This document shows positions 39,324-51,716 of a DNA stretch of 64,000 nucleotides, piece by piece. Positions within the stretch are counted from its first letter, which is position 1. Every line of letters starts with the position of its first letter. Made by a program: the position numbers and the translations under genes. This stretch comes from Asparagopsis taxiformis. Taxonomy: Eukaryota; Rhodophyta; Florideophyceae; Bonnemaisoniales; Bonnemaisoniaceae. Location of the stretch: the NCBI GenBank assembly GCA_030407315.1, contig JALQPE010002155.1:49680-113679 (forward strand), given 5' to 3'. The notes under the pieces are model-generated. The model had not been told where the DNA came from and did not search any database. It saw only the letters and a program-made list of their open reading frames with translations.

Positions 39324-41368
39324 GTGGCGCCTACCCCTAGAGGTGATGAATTATCGGTGGCTCAAGAGCCGACGCCTGCTGCAGCGAACAGCAGAAGCGA
39401 GGGGAAGAGAGTGCTTCGCGAGCCCTCTATCCATATTGACCCGCTTCCCAGCCTCGGCTTGACCACATTGCCATCCACAGGACTGTTTTCGGACAGGCCC
39501 CCACGGATGCCATGCACGGCCACTGCCCCTGCCAGTGCGGCTTTGAAGCAGCCGCCTGCCACGGCAGTTGCCCCGCAGGATATCCGGGCTATCGCACGGG
39601 AGGTAGCCCGTGAAATCGCTCGCGAGGAGGTGCGTATCGACCGCGCCATTCACCCGCAGGCAGCTTATGACGATATGCGCGCCTCGCTGATCTCTGAAAT
39701 CGTTCCCATCGTGGCCAGACAATTGGAGTCGGTCGTGACCGAACGCGTTTACACGCGACTCAAGACGGCCCTAAGGCTCGAAATTCCGCATCTCGTCCGG
39801 GACGCCGTGACAGAAATGCAGGACTCCGAGGCGCCGTTAAGTCCGCTCTCTCCTCGCAGCAGGGCGGGCCGGAACAATGACGCCACTCGACCGGTTCGAA
39901 TGGAACCGATCGGTGGAGACCCACCGAACCATGACCCCCGCAGGGAAAATAGGGAACATGAAGAAGCCCGTCGCTGGGTGGACCTCATGCGTGAATCTTG
40001 CGCTCAAGCCCCACACCAAGAACGCCCCCAGGCGGAAGAGTCACCAGACTCGTCTTACCCCGGCCTTGTCGAAATCAGGCCGCTTAACGAGCGCTTCACG
40101 AAAGCCCTATCTTACCGCACATATAGGTTGCGGAACCAAGACAACCGCTACGACGATGAAGTCGCCCAGCGGCTGTCCCGGACGGCAAGACAGCTCAGGC
40201 ATGTCATGACCGTACCGCTCTTCACTGGTGAAGACCCAATCGCCGTTCTGGCGTTCTTGAAGAACTTCAAGTTTTCGTGTGATGAAACCGGCGTGGCCGA
40301 AGGAGCAGCCCTCCCGCTCATGAAATATTTCATGGCTGGGGAGGCCCATGAAACGATGCTCTCTTACGTCGGCCGAGGCACGGGTTTTGTCCACGCACGC
40401 CGGGAATTGATATCATCAATTCCTATCCAGAAGCTGTCAACTGGCTGTTACTCGCGTACGCGAAGGAGTCGGTACTCCAGCACGCGTACCGTCAAGTCAC
40501 GCAAATGCGCCAAGGCGTAGCAGAGACTGAAGACCAGTTCGCCTTCCGTCTCCGAAGGGAAGCCCTGAGGTGCGGTGACGCATTCCTCGAGCGCTCCCTC
40601 ATGGCGATTTACATCGATGGATTATTATCATATTCACAACACGTTGTGCGGGATGATGTGTCCAAGAACCCCCGTATGACGTTTCAGGACGTTCGTATGC
40701 GCGCGCAGAGCCTTGGCGATACTGCTCGAGAAACGCAGCGCCAACACTCCCGCCTGCGCACTAATCCCCCGATACCTACGCAGAAACGGGTCACCACGCG
40801 TAGGGTGAATACGATATCCGTAGACGAAGGAACGCTCGCGAGCGAACAAGGCAATAACGCCGTGTTGGCCGTGGCCCTCGGCGGGGAAAATACCCCGCCT
40901 CTGGATTCGGTCGATACGACTCCCATAGGAGTTTCTGAAGGAGGGGTAGAGGCCGGCGCAACCGCCCGCACCCCCACTCAACGCCAGTTGGACTTCAATG
41001 GCTCCGATGGTGGTCGACGAGAAAGGGACCGTGGAAGACCCTTGGGTCAGCGACGGGAATACCCTAAGACCCCACACTCGCGAGTGTACACCAGTGCACG
41101 CACACCGCCACGTTGCCTCGTATGCCGCAAGGTGGGTCATGTCATGATCCAATGCCGCTTACTTCCCCAGGAGGTCCGCGATAGCATCAAAGCCGCGCAG
41201 GCGCGCGAACCATACGACCAGAACGAAAGGGATATGCTACGCACCCTATTGGTTGACACCGAAGAAGCTGAACTCCCACGGGAGTTGGACGAGCTATCGA
41301 TAGGAGGGAGCTCTTCCTCCAGCGATATTGGCCCCCACCCGGAAAACGGGATGGAGGAGGCGATGTAG
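39324..41368 (+). pseudogene. Element 3 Gag, one frameshift
   Basis: Frame 39324-40520 holds the N-terminal half and the capsid start (VPLFTGEDPIAVLAFLKNFK, MKYFMAGEAHETMLS). After a shift near 40405 coding continues in the frame 40505-41368 (VAETEDQFAFRLRREALRCG). A standard zinc knuckle CLVCRKVGHVMIQC (C-x2-C-x4-H-x4-C, counted with the Gly before His) lies near 41115. No in-frame ATG precedes the first conserved region, so the start is unclear. Gag would assemble particles; this copy could do so only with a frameshift or in trans. Confidence 0.85.
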
Positions 41369-41400
41369 GGGAACCGCCTCCGAGCGCCTCGAGACCCTGT

Positions 41401-44400
41401 GTGAAATTTGCTCATTCGCCGCTTCCGGGTGCCGAACAAGTTGGTCAAGCCCAAACGGCTACAAGCCAACTTGCCCCTGTAGTGCAGAACATTGTCCAAG
41501 GACAACCAGCCGGCTCAAGGGATGAGCCCGGTGACGTCTCTGTACTAACCGTCGGAACGCGCAACTACCAAGTTGACGCGTTGCTAGGATTGACCAAGGT
41601 AAGTTTTAGTTACTTGGCCGCAGTGTTGGACACTGGGGCCAGCCTTAGTGTTATTCGAGAGAACGCGCCCCCCACTGATTGGCGGCAGCGATATCCTCTC
41701 GAAAAACTTCCCGCAGGAACTCGAGTTCTTGATGCAAACGGCCGCCGAATGCCACCAATTGCCGTGGCAATCCTACACCTTCAGGTTTGGAAATCGACGA
41801 TTCGGCAACGCTTCATAGTTGTCGAACAACTTGCTGTCGCTTGCATCCTTGGATGTGATTTCATCAACGCTCATGTCGATGCCGTACTTCCGCCAAAACG
41901 GCTGTTTATCATGCGCCATACCCAGGAACGTATACCCATTGGGTGGCGGAAGTCTCTCAAGAGAGTACCAGCGCCTCAGTCGCCATTGCTACCGAGGCCG
42001 CGCAACCGCAACGTCCGCGTGGCTGCGAGTATAACCCTCCCGCCGCGACGGACCACTCGAGTCTCCGTAATTACTTCGGAGCCAGGTCTCCAAGTCTTGG
42101 TTCCGAAGGAGGCCCTTCTTGAAGGGAAAAACATCCAGATGGCGAACGGCGTCATCAGCGCTCGTACGTTGGTACCATTCGCCGTGGAGGTTGCCAATTT
42201 CGGCAACCGAGATGTTAAGTTGCCCAAAGGCATGGTTCTCGGACACACTGAGGGTCTGCCAGCCTCGATACTCACGGTCGGGTCCATAGAGAATGGCCCG
42301 CGCGAGGCTAACGACCCTGGGAGAACCAAAGACCCGCGGGTCATCGATAATTCCTTACCGGTTGGTGGCGAGTCACCGACGGGCGAGGCATGCCTTCGGG
42401 CAGAACCGGCGCCAGATTGGCGCCAAACCGTGTTGGACACTATCGAAGTCTCCAACCCTTCCCTTGGGAAGGAAATCATAGCGATGCTGGAAAAGCACGC
42501 GTCGATGTGGAGTGGTCACCTTGGTGAGATTTCAACGACGCAGCACCGCATCGACTTGAAGCCAGACACCGTGCCAATTCGGCAAGTACCGTACCGAGCG
42601 GGGCATAAAAATCGCGAGATTATAGCCACCCAGGTGCGCGAAATGCTTCATGCCGGCGTCATCGAGCCGGCACAGTCAGAATGGGCGAGCCCAGTTGTGT
42701 TTGTGCCGAAAAAGGATGGTTCGTCGCGTTTCTGCGTCGACTACCGACGGCTTAACGCCGTGACAGTTAAGGATGCATACCCCATCCCGAGGATGGATGA
42801 CTGCATCGACTCCCTCGGTGAAGCAGCCATTTTTACCACGCTTGATTTCAACAGCGGGTATTGGCAGATTCCAATCACCGAGGCGGACAAGGAGAAGACG
42901 GCATTTACAGCACACGTTGGTTCCTACCAATTCGTGCGCATGCCTTTTGGCCTTACTAACGCGCCCGCAACCTTCCAGCGTGCGCTTGACATTCTCCTTT
43001 CGGGAGTCAAATGGCAGTTCTGCCTAGTGTATCTCGACGACGTAATTATCTTCTCGCGAGAAGAAGAACACATTGCGCACGTCGACGCCATACTGACCAT
43101 TCTACGGAACGCAGGAGTCTCGCTCAAGTTCAAGAAGAGCGAGTTCTTCCGCAAGGGTGTGGATTATCTTGGACACCGCATTCGACCGGGCAAGCTCGAG
43201 GTCATAACCACTGGCCTAGATGCGATCCACGGATCATTGTACCCACGGACGCAAACGCAGCTACGGAGTTTCCTGGGTTCTTGCAACGTCTATCGACGTT
43301 TCGTTAAATCCTACGCCAAGATATCTGCGCTGCTCACGGAGTTACTAAAGAAGGGTATGCCAGCGCAGTTGGATGAGCCCTCAGATGCCCAGCTTGAGGC
43401 ATTTAACGAATTGAAAAAGGCGCTCGCGTCGCCACCTATCCTACGCCTCCCGCATGCTGGGAAGCCGTACACGCTCGACGTAGACGCGTCGGACGGGCAG
43501 ATGGGGTGCGCCCTATTGCAAGAACAGGAGGACAAACTGCTACACCCCGTGGGGTACTGGAGCAAACGCTCACGGACACGCAACGCCGCTACACGACAAC
43601 GGAGAAGGAATGCCTCTCGGTGTTCTGGGCTATCAGCCTCTTAAGGACCTACTTAGAAGGGGCTCGCTTCACCGTCAGAACGGATCATAACTCGCTCACA
43701 TGGATCCTGTCCATTACCCCTTCCGAGGGACGTCTAGCACGCTGGCGACTACGGTTGTCGGAGTTCGACTTCGATATTCAATACCGCCCAGGTATTAAAA
43801 ACGTCGTTCCAGACGCGCTGTCGCGGATAGAAACCACCGGTGAAGACCGAACCCCCATCGACGAGGACATACCCACCTTCTCAATCCAAGAAGGGGAGAA
43901 AACCTACGGGACCTTTATGGAGGATGATGAGTACAGCGTGACAGAGGATATGTATCCGTTGCCCTGGGCGATTCCGTGCCATGTTTTGTCTCCACTCACG
44001 AGTTGGTACCCAAAGCCATCTCGAGGGATGAGTGGATCCAAGCGCAACTGGTTGATGAGTTTTGTCAAACTATGCGCAAACGTATGGATGACGGAGTGGA
44101 CCAGCAAGTGGTTCTTACAGAAGACGGGATTCTCGCGAGGAAACTGCCAGCGCTCATTCGCCCACAGGTCCTCGTGCCCGAATCGCTACGGCCTCGGCTG
44201 TTGCGTAACTATCACCACTCCGCCACCGCTGGACATCCAGGGGTGAGGCGGATGTACGATACTCTACGACAGGGACTTTATTGGCCGACCATGGTCGTCG
44301 ATGTGCACGCCACCGTGCGAGGATGCGAAACATGCGCCAGGGATAGGATGCAGCTGTCCCGCCATACCAACCCCTTGAAGTTGTTCCCGGCCCTTAGGCC

Positions 44401-45640
44401 ACTTGAGGACGTCGCCATAGACCTCATGGGCCCTCTACCGAAAACCTCCCGAGGAAAGTTACACGTTCTGGTCATCATGGACCGTTATTCTAAGCTGTGC
44501 AGGCTCGTGGCCATGCGCTCGATACAAGCTAGACTGGTTGTGAAAGCCTTTGTGGAGGAATGGGTGTTTACTTATGGGGCACCTAAGACTATCCTGTCGG
44601 ATAATGGACCCCAGTTTCGTTCTAAGACCTTCGTCGACGCCTGCGTCATTTTGGGTATTAAGCCGGTGACTACTACTACGTATACCCGCAGACGAATGGT
44701 CAAGTCGAACGATTCAATCGGACGCTCGCGTCTATGCTGCGCCATTACGTGGCTGAGGATCATCGCAACGGGACGAATATCTCCCCGTCCAATTCCCTTC
44801 GAATTGGTCTTGACGCGCGCGCCGCCGCCGATAGGCTTGGAGGATGTTACACTCAAAGGTGATGAAGCCTGGACGCTTGAGTCTTGGCGCCGGCAGCTAC
44901 GTGGGTTGTATGCGCGCGCTAATTCCTCGCTTTCGAAAATGCAAGCCCGGTACAAGCGCGACTTCGATAAGGCGGTGCGAGCACCAAATGGCCGCATCCG
45001 AGCCGGGGACGCAGTCTATATCGACTTGCGCAATACTTCCCAGGAGACGACTATACTCGGGCGAGCCCGGAACAAGTTGGATTTCCAATCGATGGGTCCG
45101 TATACGGTTATATCTAACCAAGGTCACACGTTTGACATACTTGTCGACGGAATTCCCGAGAGAATTAGTTCGGATCGCGTACGCCCAGCCCCGGGTCATG
45201 GACCGGTGCAGCCTGGTAGCGACGGTGAGAAGGAAGGCCGCGAAACCGCTAATGCAAGAAGTCGATTGCCGCGTCGCCCCCGGCGAACGAAGTACAGACG
45301 GAACCGGGTTCCGAAGCGCTTCTACCGGCACATAGGGCGGTCCCGCCATCCGGGAATACGGTATCCGACCCGCGCAATCCCCAAGGAAGCACCCCCGCGC
45401 CAATCGTACGCGGAGATTACCCACGGGTAACGCAGGACGCAAGCGAACTGGTCAGTCCGACGCCGGTCGACAGTGACTCCGAGGAACACTCCAAGGAGTA
45501 TACGATAGACGACCTTATCGAGGAATGGGTAGACGAGGATGGCATATCCTATTTCCGTGTACGCTGGTTGGGGTACGCCCCCGAGGAGGATACCTGGGAG
45601 CCGGAAGCGAACCTTCCCCCAGCTATAGTGGCTCGGCATC
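41401..45640 (+). pseudogene. Element 3 Pol (PR-RT-RH-IN-chromodomain), several breaks
   Basis: 41401-43570: protease AAVLDTGASLSVI with LGCDFINAHVDAV, RT FCVDYRRLNAVTVKDAYPIP, YLDDVIIFSREEE, GHRIRPGK, and the RNase H start YTLDVDASDGQMGCAL. A break at an AAA run near 43567 moves RNase H to the frame 43506-44246 (TVRTDHNSLTWI). A second break near 43975 leads to integrase in the frame 43976-45430: zinc region YHHSATAGHPG with CETCARDR, core DLMGPLPKTSRGK and TILSDNGPQFRSKTF. The Glu motif (PQTNGQVER) is out of phase near 44690 and a short segment after it is deleted. A chromodomain (TIDDLIEEWVDEDGISYF, VRWLGYAPEEDTWEPE) follows at 45496-45640 in a third phase. Not functional as read. Confidence 0.9.
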
Positions 45641-48260
45641 GGAAACGGACCGCACGTCAAAAAGAGCGCGCTCGTTTCAAACGGCCAAGTCACAGCCGGA
45701 AGGTAAGAATATCGTTGATCCACGGTGTCCGTTGGATCTAAGTGACGCACAGTCACCGGACCCAGATGTCGCGCGCTGGTTGGCCGTGGCCAAATGGCAA
45801 CGTACACAACCAGACCGATATATCGCTACGAGTGTACGCTGACCACGGCGCGTGCGCCGTGCCGGAAGGGAGGGACGCGGATCGGGCGGGAGCCAATAGA
45901 AACTCCAAGGATGTAGACATCCAGAAGGAGTGGACCGGTGATCGCCCTGACGTATTCTTCCCCCTCGGGGTGAAGTAAGGTAGGGTCAATAACCCGTCTA
46001 AGGCGCGTACCCCCTTCCTGAACCCCCTCTGCCACGGCAAGGGAGCAATCAATGGACCGCGGCCGACCCTGCAACCCTTTCTTCCTAGGAAGCCCCTTGT
46101 GTTTCCGTGCACGGAAACACCTCGTGATTGATCGGAATCACGATGGACCAATGGTCGCGACCACCGTCAACGACGCGTGCTTCCCTATAGGAATCGCGTC
46201 GGGACCGACTACTCACGGCCCGCCGTCCTGCGGCTTCATCAACTCACTCGCGAGTCCCTGCATGCGTTCGTTATCTGCCGCCCCCACGGGGGTTCCTTTA
46301 TTACGTACGCCACGACACTCTGCGATTCGCAACCCGTGACCGTGAAAGCGGCGACGCTTGCACGTGTCGCTGGCACCCATGCCACAGCGCGCCAAGTGCT
46401 AGGACGAGTAAAAGTGGTACCAAGGATTCTGCGCCCTGAGCGAGATTCTGCGGCCTGCCCCCAGAGGGAATGGATAACCGCATACCCGGTACCCCAAAAG
46501 GAGTGAAGTGGAAGGAGGGCAGCACCCGGTGATGCGCCTATAGATACTCTTGGGTTTCAATAATGGATGTCCACCGTCGTGCGCCAAAATTCGCACTCGT
46601 GCGCCTTTGAGCACGCCGAACACTATCGTCGATACGGAGAACCTGTTGGCCTTGACCAGATGCACGCCCCCGATCGGACGACACGTTAGGACCCTATAAC
46701 GCCAGCTGCGTTACCGCAAGGTACTGGAAGGCACGCCAATTCCACGGGCGCACTAGAGTACCCGCGTTGCTAGTGAGCGGTAACGGCTCGACAGCAGCCA
46801 CCCCGAGGCAATTTCAATAAGCCACGGCAAGACGCGAATTTCGCCCGGAGCCGTAGGAAAATTCGCAACCTGCCCTGAGCGCAGTTGGCAATCCGCAAAA
46901 TTTGATACCCCAAAAACGATCAATTGGGGGGGTCAAACCTGAGGATGCAACGCAAACAACCTCGGTTTACATTAATGTAGTGTCCGCCGTTTCGCCTGAA
47001 ATTCCGCACATGGACGCTCTAGGGCGTGCCGAACACCGTCAGCAGCCCATAATACCGATTGGCCGAGGCCAAACCCTCGCGTTCGGGGAGTTTATTCGCG
47101 AAAATATCGCATGAATGGGGCGTTCTATAGCCGATTGCAGCTAACCCTCCTAACGGATAGGAAAGGCGCCAACACCAGCGGCGCCAGCGCCTTACGGCGG
47201 TTCGATTCGAATAGGTTCCGGGAATGTTGCGTCGCGACTCGGAATTCGTCCTTGGACTTAGAAATTTTCGGGGATCTGCTCCCAGGCCAATTTGGGCATT
47301 GCAAAAATTTGTCACCTGCGAAAATGGGCAAGATGCAACCTGAGGGTGAACACAATAACCTCAGTTTACATTAATGTAGTGTCCACCATTGTCCTTCAAA
47401 ACTCGCGCACGGGCACTCTGGAGTACGCCGAACATCGCTAGCGACTCGGAAAAAGAATTGGCCTAGGCCACCACCCATTTCAAGGTCGACTCACTCGGGG
47501 GGATTTCGCCTAAGTGAGCGCCCTGTCACTGATGGTGGCCAACTCTCCTAACTTGCGCGGAATGCGCCGACGCTAGCGACACCAGCGTCTCACAACGGCC
47601 CTGACCGTAGTCATCCCGAACAAGTGGCTGCGCAGGACAACGGACGTCTTCGGACTTCGAGATATTTTACAGCTTGCCTCTCACACTATTGCCGGTTGTA
47701 ATTATCCGCGATGGGAAGCACGTACCTTGGGACTCTCGACACGCGTGCGTGGATGGTCGCACGACCCCTCGACTTCCGTCCAGTGGGAACTCTATTGCCA
47801 GTTCCATGCGCGAGAGCGATTCTCACTCACCGGCTTGCCGGTAAAGATTGTCACTGCGGCTATCGAGCCGCCTGACAAAGAGATGACGTCTTGCAAGAGA
47901 GCGTCAGTTCGGATGGCGAATTCAGTTGAATTCGCGCAACAGCGAAGGCCGTAGCCACGCATCGCCCAAGAGCGTAAGGCGACTAGCGGCGAAGGCCATC
48001 GCGAACGGCCATTATTATGGCACATCATAGCCCCCGGGACATGGTTTCTCACCCACGGGGTGAGTTTTCATCCGACTCCCGAGGGACCTCTTTTGTAGCA
48101 AGGGTTAGGTGATGCGTAATTCCTACCCTCGTTGCATAAAGGAATTCATTTGGAAACTCAGCTTTATTGTCGCACACCTACAATGGCTCTCTATACGCGG
48201 GTATTAACTGTCAAAGATTACCTTAGGGTATCAGTTGCTACTACGCGCTTCGAACGGGCT
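45641..48260 (+). other. Non-coding interior of element 3
   Basis: About 2.6 kb between the chromodomain and the antisense gene. Frame 45525-45842 (DPRCPLDLSDAQSPDPDVAR) may be a C-terminal extension of pol after another shift. Beyond 46000 I see no gene. The tandem repeat at 46540-47710 is the main structure. Confidence 0.6.
46540..47710 (+). repeat. Three tandem repeats of about 400 bp
   Basis: Anchor tttacattaatgtagtgtcc at 46966 and 47365 (399 bp apart) with a diverged copy tttcaataatggatgtcc at 46555 (411 bp before). Shared later blocks include gcgccaacaccagcggcgcc (47166) and its diverged copy near 47565. Each begins with a purine-rich lead and contains a gccgaacac segment. Confidence 0.75.
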
Positions 48261-48264
48261 GCGA

Positions 48265-51200
48265 CTAACGGCGCGTGCGAGTCCGACGAGTCGGCCTGTC
48301 CTTGTTAATTGGAGACCCCACGCTCGCTGAAGGGGAAGAGGGCTGAGCCCTTTTACGCCTTCGGGCGACTCGTTGGCCCGCCGCCGCCACTGCGGTGGCG
48401 ACACCAGTAACACCCGTCGCCGTAGGGGTAGCAACCGCGGAGGTCGGCTTACTCGTGGCGGGTTCGACCACGGCCACAGCCGTAGCAGTTCCCGCTGCTG
48501 TCGGGGCAGGAGCGACCGAGGTCGTCGCCTTGACAGCTTCGACTGCCATTGGGTCGGCCGGAGCAGAACCACCCGACGCTACCGCATCGGAAGCGCCCCT
48601 AGCCGACGGTGTAGGAGCGTTGGCAACGGGACGCGCGGCCATGGCCGCACCAAGAGGGGCTGTTATCGTCTCTTCAGACGTGGCCGCCGGGGCAGTCGCT
48701 GCACCCGAGGGTGACGCGGCGGGGACCCTCCGCCCGTGTAAGAACGCCATACTCGGGAAGGCACGCGCGAGCGCGTTACCAGGGAGAGGGCGTGACCCTT
48801 CCACGTCTGCTTGGCGAACACGCAGGTCTTCTACCGTCATGATGGCGCGTGCAGCCCTAGCGCATATCGTGTTGGACTGCTGGTGCAGATCCCAGACCTG
48901 ACAGAGCGCGCTCTGCAGGGCTAACTCCTGTTCCGCCAAATCACGCGCGTACCCCAGCCGGCTCTTGAACAAGTCATCGTGCTTTCGCTTCAGCAGCGTG
49001 TTCTCAGCCATCAACTCTGCTCGCAGAGTTTCCTTCTCGCCCTTAACCGTCGCCAAGGCAGCTTCGGCTGACACTCGCGCCGCTTCGCTTTGCGCCAGTC
49101 GCTCTCGGCCCGCAGACACCGCGCGCTGGAGCTATTCCACGCGCTTCTCCAAGGCCGAAGCATGCGCGGTCATGTCGGATGGGAGGGAACGGTCGGAAGG
49201 CCGCGGCCGAGTAACCGAAGACGGACCGGCTGAATCAGCCGGGACAGGCTCAACGGTGGCTATTTCTGCCGACGCTTCTGTGGCCTCCGGAGGACGCGCT
49301 GACCTGGGAACCGCGACGGGCAAGCCCGTTTCTTCCCGCGGAAGGAGAGGACGGCCGCCATGGGTCTGATACGATATGCAGTCCTCCACGAGTCGCCCTA
49401 GGGTAACGTAACCCTATAAGAAAATGAATATGTACCCAGGATATACCTCAGATGAACCTATGATGTACGTGATATCTCTACTGTGCGCAAGAGATACTTC
49501 GCTGATGTCCGAAGATGAGCGTAAAGACATCTCAGGTCCATCTTTGGTGTATCGCTATGCGGCCATCAGCTGAAGAGCGATTGTTCCTTATCGGTACATC
49601 AGAGGAACACCATGTCTGTCATATGTTCATCATACGGCCATCATTGGTACATCTTCGAGTCTTACTGGGTAATCCCACCCCCTGGCCATCCAACCTCCCA
49701 TGAGGGGTTGCGCGGCAGTGTATTCGAGGACCCTAAGGGGGATGCCCAACTCGAGGCGTACTCCGAACAGGTACGACGATAAGTCGATCGAATGCGAGAC
49801 CGGGTCCATTGGCACCCACTTGCTCAGCCGACGCGTCGGTTCGTAAGGAGAATTGGGTAGCGGCACGATGTCAACCGTCTCCCACGGGAATGTTTCGTGC
49901 AAACGATAGAAATGCTCGAGCAACTCGGGCGTGACATCGAAGCACTCGAAATTGCGGATGAGTCCGCTAGGCCAGATGGGTGCCTCGACGCCCAAAGAGC
50001 GTATCTTCTTGAACATCTCCTCAGGGACCTGGTGCATGCGGTTTTGCGCCACAATATTCTCCAACCACGTCGCGGCGTAGTAGCACACCCATTCCGTATG
50101 GGCCATCTTGTCTAAAACCCTCGCGAGGGTACCCCCTTCCGAGCTCACCAGGTGTGACGCTGCGTAGCGATACTCGAGCGGCATCGGGAACAAGACCTCC
50201 CATTCTGGGACTTCCATCCAACGGGGTATGCGAGCATAGTAACGTCGACGCAACCTGGTCGGAATGCGCACGTATTCTACGTCCTTGAACGTGATAACGT
50301 AACCCCGCGGACCCGGCCGGAGATGCAGGGGTTGGTTACTTGTTTGAGGGAACGTGCGCCGACGCTCTTCGCGATACTCCCCACCCCACTGCTGGCGAAT
50401 CCAGCGCACTGGGAACATCGGAGCCTGGTCAGCCAGTAGACGAATGTCCACCTCAGCGAAATCGTCAACCAACGCCCCAGGTTGGTCTAATTTGATCCAA
50501 CGGGCGATCATTCGAACCATTGGTTCGTCTTCTGGTTCACTGAGGTGATACACGTCGCTCGGGAAGTTGGCCGGGATAGTGATACGACATCGGCCATGCT
50601 CCATGCGCTTGCGCATTACTTGATCCGCCACGGCGGCTCCGTGAGTTCCTTTGATGCATTCGAACCGTTCCAGGACGGGGCGAAGCAACGGCAAGCGTCC
50701 GTATGACTCGTAGCTGCGGTAACCGGGTGCGCGCGAGAGCTCGTGCCCGAAGGCGTCCTGATGATGGATGAAGGGTTGCGTGTGAAGCGTCCGCATCCAT
50801 TCCACCACTCTCGTCTCATGCCCAGGGGCAACTCCAGCCGACGGGGCTACCGGAGGCTTCGTCAACTATAAAGGCCGCGGCGCCCGCGGGGACGGTGACC
50901 CGTAATAGGGTTCTCGTCGCGTCCCTTGAGACTCCGGGGTTCCCCCGGTTAATTGAGAGTGTTCGGGGATGTCTGCCGTCTTGCCCGAGGGCAAAGTGTT
51001 GACCAGGTTCAACACCTCACCCAGCTTGGCGGCCATGGCCGGTGACTCAGCTTCGCCAACGAGGCGAGCCAACGCAGAGTACACTTGTCCCCAGCGGGGG
51101 CCGGGACGGATCCCGCAGATGACTCCCCAGGGAGACGGCCACGATTACCGTCACTTGTGATTCTCGGTGGAGCCGGTACCGAAGGGGAGACGCCCCGTCC

Positions 51201-51674
51201 CTGTCGACCTGGATTTTGGTCCCCCCTGGCTGCAGTGGAGCCAAAACGCGGAGGGCGGTTGCCGCCACCTGTGGGGGTGAAATACGAAACACCCGAGGGG
51301 ATGACAGAATCGCGCGCAGGCCGCGACCGTGGGTAGTTATAGTAATAACTTGGCATCACTTCAGTCCCCGCATAAGGGTCAGAAAGGCCTTGCGTGGCTG
51401 CTGCGGCAGGAGCATAGAGGTCAAGATAAGAGCCCGGCAACGGTTGATGGGCTGCCGCGCGCGCTGTCACCGCCAAAGCGGTATTGGTCGGAGTACTCGT
51501 TGCAGGCAACGAGCGAGCAGACTCCCGAGGGTTGTTGTTAACGTCGCCTTTCGCGTCGGGATGCGGAGGCGCCATGATTCCCCACTCGCTGATTGGGATC
51601 GGAATAGGGGAAATGGAAGTGACGAGTCGCTGTGAGGAGGAAGAGAAGGAAGGTGGGGGAGTTGATGGATACAT
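48265..51674 (-). CDS. Antisense two-exon gene inside element 3
   Basis: It starts MYPSTPPPSFSSSSQ at 51674, 43 bp from the 3' LTR, and ends at 48265. Exon 1 ends at 49666 (acc ca|gtaaga) and exon 2 starts at 49413 (ttttcttatag|ggt). The 252-bp intron joins the two frames in phase without a stop (GWDYP then GYVTLGRLVEDC). Within exon 1 there is a phase change near 51080 and an in-frame TAG at 50866-50868; exon 2 has an in-frame TAG at 49132-49134. Domains are not recognised: a Pro/Ser/Tyr-rich N-terminus, a 400-residue globular part (WEVLFPMPLEYRYAASHLV), a coiled-coil-like segment (ERLAQSEAARVSAEAAL) and an Ala/Pro-rich tail with basic end (RPTRRTRTRR). Some plant Ty3 elements carry antisense frames in this position; homology to them is not claimed. 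Confidence 0.65.
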
Positions 51675-51703
51675 GATACCGGCGCGCAGGAGCGCGCCAG
51701 TTT

Positions 51704-51716
51704 AAGAAGGGGAGAG
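51704..51716 (+). other. Polypurine tract of element 3
   Basis: aagaaggggagag directly precedes the 3' LTR start TGTGGG. Confidence 0.85.

Noticed and set aside
48373..48901. Plus-strand Arg/Gly-rich and Ala-rich frames opposite the antisense gene
   Set aside because: They mirror the Ala/Pro-rich tail of the minus-strand gene and show no independent domain.
8582..50868. Reassigned stop codon explaining several in-frame stops
   Set aside because: Both TAA and TAG occur at the interruptions, and TAA, TAG and TGA all end good genes here, so a code change is not supported.
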